From assembly GCA_947456995.1 (NCBI GenBank), contig CANGVB010000082.1, positions 1 through 9,863 on the forward strand: a DNA stretch of 9,863 nt. The letters are read 5' to 3'. Source of the stretch: Bryobacteraceae bacterium. Its GTDB lineage: Bacteria; Acidobacteriota; Terriglobia; Bryobacterales; Bryobacteraceae. Below, one piece after another: positions 5,362-9,863 of the stretch. Each line of letters starts with the position of its first letter. Position 1 is the stretch's first letter. Under the pieces are notes generated by a model. That model was not told the origin of the DNA, searched no databases, and saw only the letters and a program-made list of their open reading frames with translations. A program made the translations under genes and the position numbers.

Positions 5362-7764
5362 ATGAAACGGCTCAGTATTGCGCTGCTGATTGGCATATCC
5401 ACTCTTTGGACACAGACATCCAACAACAAGCGTGAGTTCTGGTCTTTCCGCTCTCCAGTGAAGGGCGAGGGCAAATCGATTGACGAGTTTCTGCAGGCGA
5501 AGCTCAAGGCAAAGGGCCTCACCCCAAACCCGAGGGCCGATCAACGCACCCTCATCCGCCGCTTGCACTTTGACCTCACCGGATTACCCCCGCAGCCAGA
5601 AGACTACAAGCGCAGCTATGAAGATACGATCGAGCACCTGCTAGCGTCGCCACATTACGCGGAGCGATGGGCACGCCACTGGCTGGATGTGGTTCGCTTT
5701 GGAGAGACCGACGGTGGCGAACACAATTATGAGCGGCTTCATGCCTGGCCCTATCGCGATTATGTGATCGATGCCTTTCGCACCGACAAGCCTTATACGC
5801 AGTTCATCCGGGAGCAGATTGCCGGCGACCTGATCGCACCGGACAACCCAAAAATGATTTCGGCTACTGGATTTCTAGTGGCCGGCCCGTGGGATCAGGT
5901 AAGTGCCGAGTTGAACAAAGACAAGCTGCTTGCCGCCGCTGCTCGGGTGGATGAACTCGACGATATGGCGACGACCACCTTTCAGACCTTTCAGGCCTTG
6001 ACTATCAACTGCGCACGACGTCACGACCACAAGTTTGACCGGATTCCTAGCAAAGACTTCTACCGGCTCACAGCAGTCTTTGGCGGCGTCACCTTTGGGA
6101 CTCGTCGCGTCGCCAAGGAACAGGAGATTCAGGCTTATGACTCGCAAACGAAGCCAATCCGAAATCGCCTGAACGCCGCGAGCCAGAAGCTGGCTGATAT
6201 CGAGGACCCGGTGCGGAGCGCTATGCTGCTCGATCGATACAAGGCATTCGATCAGAAACGGATTGCAGCACCACGTCGAATACCGCTGAACCCAATTTGG
6301 AATCGTAATTCTTTTGCTGCCGATAGCTCGACCCGACTAAGGCTTGTGATCACAAACCACCAAAGTGAACGGCCACAACTGGCGCATCTGGAGTTGCAGC
6401 CGGCGGGTCTGGTGATTGATGGATGGACCGGCAGCAAGAAGGCGAGTGAAGATGAGCCGGTCTACATTGAAATCGCGAACCCTGCGGCGAAGGCGATCGA
6501 CACGGTCTTCTGGTGGTCCGACCAAAAGAACGGACGCAATACCGGGATGCCCAGAGTCTTCCGGCTGGAGGCATCCGGCGACGGAAAGACCTGGCATACT
6601 CTTTGCTCATCCCTCGATCACATCCGCGATCTTGAGCTTGATTTGCCACGGGTGAGCGAAGCAGAACTGGTAGCCATGCTTGGGCAGGAAAAAGCAAATC
6701 AGAGGGCCGCCCTGCAGCAGGAGCGCAAACAAATTGAAGCTGAGCTAGCCGCGATACGCGAGCCCATGCGCTTGTACGCAGCAAAGCCTCATGCGATGGA
6801 TAAGGCGTTTCTGCTGGACCGTGGCAGCGTAGCGAAGCCAATCGAAGAGGTGAGCCCGGGAGCACTTAGCGCTGTGCGGCAGATCGATCCCAATCTTGGC
6901 TTGCCAGCCGCCGCTAGTGACAGTGAGCGTCGCCTGGCGCTTGCCAACTGGATTGCCAGCGACAAGAATCCGCTTACTGCGCGCGTGCTCGTCAATCGCA
7001 TCTGGTACAACCATTTCGGCAATGGCATCGTAAATACTCCCAGTGATTTTGGACTCAATGGGGATCGCCCATCACACCCCGAGTTGCTCGACTGGCTGGC
7101 GGTGTCTTTCATGGAAAACGGGTGGAGCATTAAGTGGCTGCACCGGCAGATCTTGCTTTCTGAAGCCTATCGTCAAAGCTCTGCGATGAACGAGACGGCC
7201 TTTGCTGCGGATGGCGACAACCGGATGCTCTGGCGTATGCCGCTGAAGCGGATGGATGCTGAGATGCTGCGTGACTCGATATTGCATGCAAGCGGACAAT
7301 TGCGGCTGGATCCGATTGGAGGCCCGAGTTTCTTTCTTCAAAAGAAGAAAGAACGCGGAGCATTCATTTACGAAACGCTCGACAATGATGGCCCGGAAGT
7401 TTGGCGGCGCGCCATCTATCGATTCGTTGTACGAGGCGGCGAACGCATCATGATGGATAGCTTCGACTGCCCAGACCCATCGGTGGCAACACCGCAGCGT
7501 AGCGTCTCAAACACACCTGTGCAGGCGCTGACGCTGCTGAACAACGAATTTGTTCTGCGCCAGGCTGGTCTTTTTGCTGAACGCCTGAAGAAAGAGGCGG
7601 GAAGCAACACGAGTAGTCAAATCCGGCGGGCTTATGAATTGCTTTACGGGCGCGAACCAAATGCGGCGGAGCTGAAGCTGGGCAATCAATTTCTTGCCAG
7701 CCAGCCGCTGCACATCTACACCAGAGCTTTGTTCAACGCAAATGAGTTTGTCTATGTCCCATAA
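5362..7764 (+). CDS. Exported DUF1549 - discoidin-like - DUF1553 protein lacking a haem motif
   Basis: This 800-residue protein starts with a signal peptide (MKRLSIALLIGISTLWTQ, 1-18). DUF1549 (PSCyt2) covers about 37-245, with L-I-R-R-L-H-F-D-L-T-G-L-P-P (64-77), the H-Y-A-E-R-W-A-R-H-W-L-D stretch (98-109) and H-D-H-K-F-D (221-226). A discoidin-like (F5/8 type C) region lies at about 320-420, ending in E-A-S-G-D-G-K-T-W. A charged probable coiled coil at 440-466 leads into DUF1553 (PSD1) at about 515-775, with N-R-I-W-Y-N-H-F-G-N-G-I-V (545-557) and V-S-N-T-P-V-Q-A-L-T-L-L-N (715-727). It lacks the N-terminal cytochrome domain of many relatives, and its usual C-x-x-C-H is C217-A-R-R-H221, so covalent haem binding looks lost. 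Biochemical role is unknown; some relatives occur in polysaccharide-utilisation loci. GAAGG lies only two bases from the ATG, but an in-frame stop at 5353 prevents an upstream start. It is 31 bases after the caspase gene. Confidence 0.92.
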   Translation: MKRLSIALLIGISTLWTQTSNNKREFWSFRSPVKGEGKSIDEFLQAKLKAKGLTPNPRADQRTLIRRLHFDLTGLPPQPEDYKRSYEDTIEHLLASPHYAERWARHWLDVVRFGETDGGEHNYERLHAWPYRDYVIDAFRTDKPYTQFIREQIAGDLIAPDNPKMISATGFLVAGPWDQVSAELNKDKLLAAAARVDELDDMATTTFQTFQALTINCARRHDHKFDRIPSKDFYRLTAVFGGVTFGTRRVAKEQEIQAYDSQTKPIRNRLNAASQKLADIEDPVRSAMLLDRYKAFDQKRIAAPRRIPLNPIWNRNSFAADSSTRLRLVITNHQSERPQLAHLELQPAGLVIDGWTGSKKASEDEPVYIEIANPAAKAIDTVFWWSDQKNGRNTGMPRVFRLEASGDGKTWHTLCSSLDHIRDLELDLPRVSEAELVAMLGQEKANQRAALQQERKQIEAELAAIREPMRLYAAKPHAMDKAFLLDRGSVAKPIEEVSPGALSAVRQIDPNLGLPAAASDSERRLALANWIASDKNPLTARVLVNRIWYNHFGNGIVNTPSDFGLNGDRPSHPELLDWLAVSFMENGWSIKWLHRQILLSEAYRQSSAMNETAFAADGDNRMLWRMPLKRMDAEMLRDSILHASGQLRLDPIGGPSFFLQKKKERGAFIYETLDNDGPEVWRRAIYRFVVRGGERIMMDSFDCPDPSVATPQRSVSNTPVQALTLLNNEFVLRQAGLFAERLKKEAGSNTSSQIRRAYELLYGREPNAAELKLGNQFLASQPLHIYTRALFNANEFVYVP

Positions 7765-9196
7765 GAATTGCCAATCCCAGACTTCGCCCCTCACGCGCCG
7801 TCAGGCACTGTGGGAGATGGGCGGTGGCCTTGCCGGCATTGCGCTTGCGCAACTGCTTTCGCAAGACACAGCTTCTGCCGCGCCAGCCAGACTGCGCGTG
7901 CCAAAGCCTGACTTTGCTCCCAAGGCCAAGAACATCATCATGATCTTTCTGCCGGGGGGATTAAGTTCGATCGACACCTTCGATTACAAGCCGGAGCTGG
8001 TGAAACACCACGGCAAGGAGACTCAGGGAGCCAACGCCATCACGCCATTTTTTGGCAAGCGTGGGACGGTGATGAAGTCGCCCTGGCAATTCCGGCCCAA
8101 GGGCAAAAGTGGCAAGTATGTCTCTGACCTGCTGCCTCAAATGGGCGAGCTTGTCGATGACATGACCTTCTTTCATTCGATGATCTCGCGCAGCAACGCT
8201 CACGGCCCGGCGCTGTTTCAGATGTCAACGGGCTTTATCTTTCAGGGCTTTCCTTCGATCGGATCGTGGGTGAGCTATGGACTGGGATCAGAGAACAAGA
8301 ATCTTCCCTCGTTTGTTGTGTTGCCAGATCGACGGGGCTTCCCGCCTTGCGGGGTGGCAAATTGGGGCAACGGCTTTCTGCCGGCTTCACATCAGGGCGT
8401 GATCTTTGGAGATCAGCGCAACCCGATCGCAGACCTGCAACCGAAGTCGGGCGTCAACGCAAAGGCGCAAGCCGCCTCTTATGATCTGTTGAGTGCACTC
8501 AACGAAGAACACCTGAAGCTCAACCCCGGCGAAGACGCGCTGGTATCGCGAATCAAGGCCTATGAGCTGGCGGCCAAGATGCAGGTAAGTGCGCCTGATG
8601 TTACCGATATTTCTGGTGAATCGGAAGCCACCAGAGAGAGCTATGGCCTCAATGACCCCATCACTCGGGACTACGGCTACAACTGCCTGCTATCCCGCCG
8701 TCTGATTGAGAAGGGCGTTCGTTGCATCCAGCTTTATAACGGGGGTCACTTTGGCGAGCCCCGCGTAAACTGGGATGCCCACGAAGACCTGGTGGCCAAT
8801 CACAACAACAACGCGGCGATCCTGGACAAGCCTACGGCAGCACTCTTGCGCGACCTCAAACAGCGAGGATTGCTGGATGAAACTCTTGTTGTGTTTACTA
8901 CGGAATTTGGCCGTCTGCCGATCAGCCAGGGGCTAGGTGAGGGTGGCCGGGATCACAATCCCGAAGGCTTCACCTCGTTTATGGCCGGGCCGGGCCTCAA
9001 GAAGGGTTTCAGCTACGGAGCAACCGATGAGATGGGCTATAAGGCAGTGGAGGACCCGGTGACGATCTATGACTTCCATGCCACCATCCTTCATCTGCTG
9101 GGCCTCGACCACAAGGGCCTCAGTTGGTATCACAATGGCCTACAGCGCCGCCTTACCGATGTTCATGGCCATGTTTTGCAACCAGCGCTGGCATGA
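7754..9196 (+). CDS. DUF1501 protein, Tat-exported, alkaline phosphatase/sulfatase-like clan
   Basis: The chosen ATG at 7754 gives 480 residues and overlaps the DUF1553 gene end by 11 bases. The frame also opens at 7694 and 7742, but 7754 places the twin-arginine motif (L-T-R-R-Q-A-L, R15/R16) near the N-terminus, followed by a Gly/Ala-rich hydrophobic stretch and a cleavage site near 41-44. DUF1501 covers about 57-470. Hallmarks are N-I-I-M-I-F-L-P-G-G-L-S-S-I-D-T-F-D (60-77), N-A-H-G-P-A (148-153), P-S-I-G-S-W-V-S-Y-G-L-G-S-E-N (167-181), W-D-A-H (340-343), T-T-E-F-G-R (382-387), G-R-D-H (398-401) and D-F-H-A-T-I-L-H-L-L-G (440-450). The conserved Asp/His set fits the metal site of the alkaline phosphatase-like clan, but no activity is established. 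The family often has G-G-P-S; here it is G-G-L-S. It usually travels with DUF1549/DUF1553 proteins, as it does here. Confidence 0.92.
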   Translation: MSHKNCQSQTSPLTRRQALWEMGGGLAGIALAQLLSQDTASAAPARLRVPKPDFAPKAKNIIMIFLPGGLSSIDTFDYKPELVKHHGKETQGANAITPFFGKRGTVMKSPWQFRPKGKSGKYVSDLLPQMGELVDDMTFFHSMISRSNAHGPALFQMSTGFIFQGFPSIGSWVSYGLGSENKNLPSFVVLPDRRGFPPCGVANWGNGFLPASHQGVIFGDQRNPIADLQPKSGVNAKAQAASYDLLSALNEEHLKLNPGEDALVSRIKAYELAAKMQVSAPDVTDISGESEATRESYGLNDPITRDYGYNCLLSRRLIEKGVRCIQLYNGGHFGEPRVNWDAHEDLVANHNNNAAILDKPTAALLRDLKQRGLLDETLVVFTTEFGRLPISQGLGEGGRDHNPEGFTSFMAGPGLKKGFSYGATDEMGYKAVEDPVTIYDFHATILHLLGLDHKGLSWYHNGLQRRLTDVHGHVLQPALA

Positions 9197-9214
9197 TGTC
9201 GCGATAATGGAGAA

Positions 9215-9863
9215 GTGACTGATCTGATCGGGATGGAGCTTGCTGACCTCGAAGCAGCCTTTGCCCCGAACCACTCCAAATTTCATGCGCGCCGGGTCTA
9301 TGACTCGGTCTACGCCCAACGTTGCTTCGACCCGATGTTGATCCCGGAGCCGATCCGCGATCAGTACCGCACAGGCGCGCTTACAGAGGCAGAGCGATAC
9401 GTTAGCTCGGACGGCACCGTTCGTTATCTGATGCAACTGCACGACGGCAAGACCGTCGAGACTGTCTTTATGACGGAAGGCAGCCGCGATACGATTTGCA
9501 TCTCTTCGCAAGTAGGTTGCCCGGTGGACTGCAAATTCTGTCTGACCGCGCTGATGGGCCTCGAGCGCAACCTCACAGCGGGCGAGATCGTGGGCCAGGT
9601 GTTGCACGTAATGCAGCGGCACAATCTGGCACCCAAGAGCCGCACCATGAACATTGTCATGATGGGGCAGGGCGAACCGCTGATGAACCTCGATAACGTT
9701 TTGAAGGCCACTCGCATTCTGATTGATCAGCGCGGGATTGGGATGGGTGAGCGCAGAATCTGCCTGTCGACTTCAGGGCTGATTCCCAAGATTGAAGAAC
9801 TGGCTCAGGCTGCAATTCGCCCGAGACTTGCTATCAGCCTCAATGCCTCCAGCGAGGAGCAGC
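9215..9863 (+). CDS. rlmN: RlmN, 23S rRNA A2503 / tRNA A37 C2-methyltransferase (radical SAM), 3' end beyond window
   Basis: 216 residues are visible; the C-terminal part, including the second methyl-carrying Cys of the family, is outside the window. The radical-SAM cluster motif C-x3-C-x2-C is C102-P-V-D-C106-K-F-C109, preceded by C95-I-S-S-Q-V-G, where C95 aligns seven residues upstream as in RlmN enzymes. Further family signatures are R-N-L-T-A-G-E-I-V-G-Q-V, M-G-Q-G-E-P-L-M-N (G-E-P at 153-155), L-S-T-S-G-L-I-P-K-I and L-A-I-S-L-N-A. RlmN methylates C2 of adenosine in 23S rRNA and some tRNAs and affects decoding accuracy. The GTG at 9215 is preferred because it keeps the conserved D-L-I-G-M-E-L segment; ATG 9233 is the alternative. 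GGAG sits two bases before the GTG. It follows the DUF1501 gene by 18 bases but is probably unrelated to it. Cfr is less likely: nothing suggests a resistance context. Confidence 0.95.
   Translation, partial: MTDLIGMELADLEAAFAPNHSKFHARRVYDSVYAQRCFDPMLIPEPIRDQYRTGALTEAERYVSSDGTVRYLMQLHDGKTVETVFMTEGSRDTICISSQVGCPVDCKFCLTALMGLERNLTAGEIVGQVLHVMQRHNLAPKSRTMNIVMMGQGEPLMNLDNVLKATRILIDQRGIGMGERRICLSTSGLIPKIEELAQAAIRPRLAISLNASSEEQ

Noticed and set aside
4824..5522. 232-residue minus-strand open frame
   Set aside because: It is antisense to the TPR part of the caspase gene and crosses into the next gene; no domain, no signal peptide and no ribosome site.
7694..7753. Longer N-terminus for the DUF1501 protein
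   Set aside because: It would add 20 residues ahead of a twin-arginine signal and extend the overlap with the upstream gene to 71 bases, with no ribosome site.
1..9863. Mobile element, CRISPR array, tRNA/rRNA or prophage
   Set aside because: No transposase or integrase, no regularly spaced DNA repeats and no RNA gene signatures were seen on either strand; the gaps are too short to hide one.

Overview
The window looks like a chromosomal segment of a soil-type Acidobacteriota, probably of the Bryobacter/Solibacter kind. This is inferred from the combination of families rather than from any marker gene: long putative-Ig (He_PIG) secreted proteins, a DUF4384 protein with an 'AREIFY' stretch, an exported caspase-TPR protein, and a DUF1549/DUF1553 plus DUF1501 gene pair. 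Such pairs are common in Planctomycetes, Verrucomicrobia and Acidobacteria, so a relative from those groups is not excluded. There is no sign of mobile elements, RNA genes or CRISPR. Coding density is very high, with no gene-free stretch above about 50 bases.

Layout: positions 1-2321 are transcribed leftward. A small secreted or anchored Ig-like (Big_1-type) protein (2321-1743) is followed, with a one-base stop/start overlap, by a large secreted protein made of tandem putative-Ig repeats. The latter stays open to the left edge of the window (1743-1, 581 residues seen). A 46-base divergent intergenic gap separates this pair from a rightward block at 2368-9196. That block contains four genes: an exported DUF4384 protein; an exported caspase-like protease (H135/C185) with an EF-hand-like loop, a PEGA domain and about seven TPRs; an exported DUF1549-discoidin-DUF1553 protein; and a Tat-type DUF1501 protein of the alkaline phosphatase/sulfatase-like clan. 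Junctions are a 4-base ATGA overlap, a 31-base gap and an 11-base overlap, so the four genes look co-transcribed. After 18 bases comes rlmN (9215 to the right edge, incomplete), a housekeeping rRNA/tRNA methyltransferase that is probably only a neighbour.

How they may work together: every protein except RlmN carries an export signal, so the window is largely an envelope or secreted set. The DUF4384 and caspase genes are translationally overlapping and are the best candidates for a functional pair. The DUF1549/DUF1553 and DUF1501 proteins are a recurrent pair of unknown biochemical role. The most notable departure from family norms is in the DUF1549 domain, where the usual haem-type C-x-x-C-H motif reads C-A-R-R-H, and no other C-x-x-C-H occurs in that protein. 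Together the block is a candidate exported protease/processing locus. That is an inference from gene order and domain content, not an established system.
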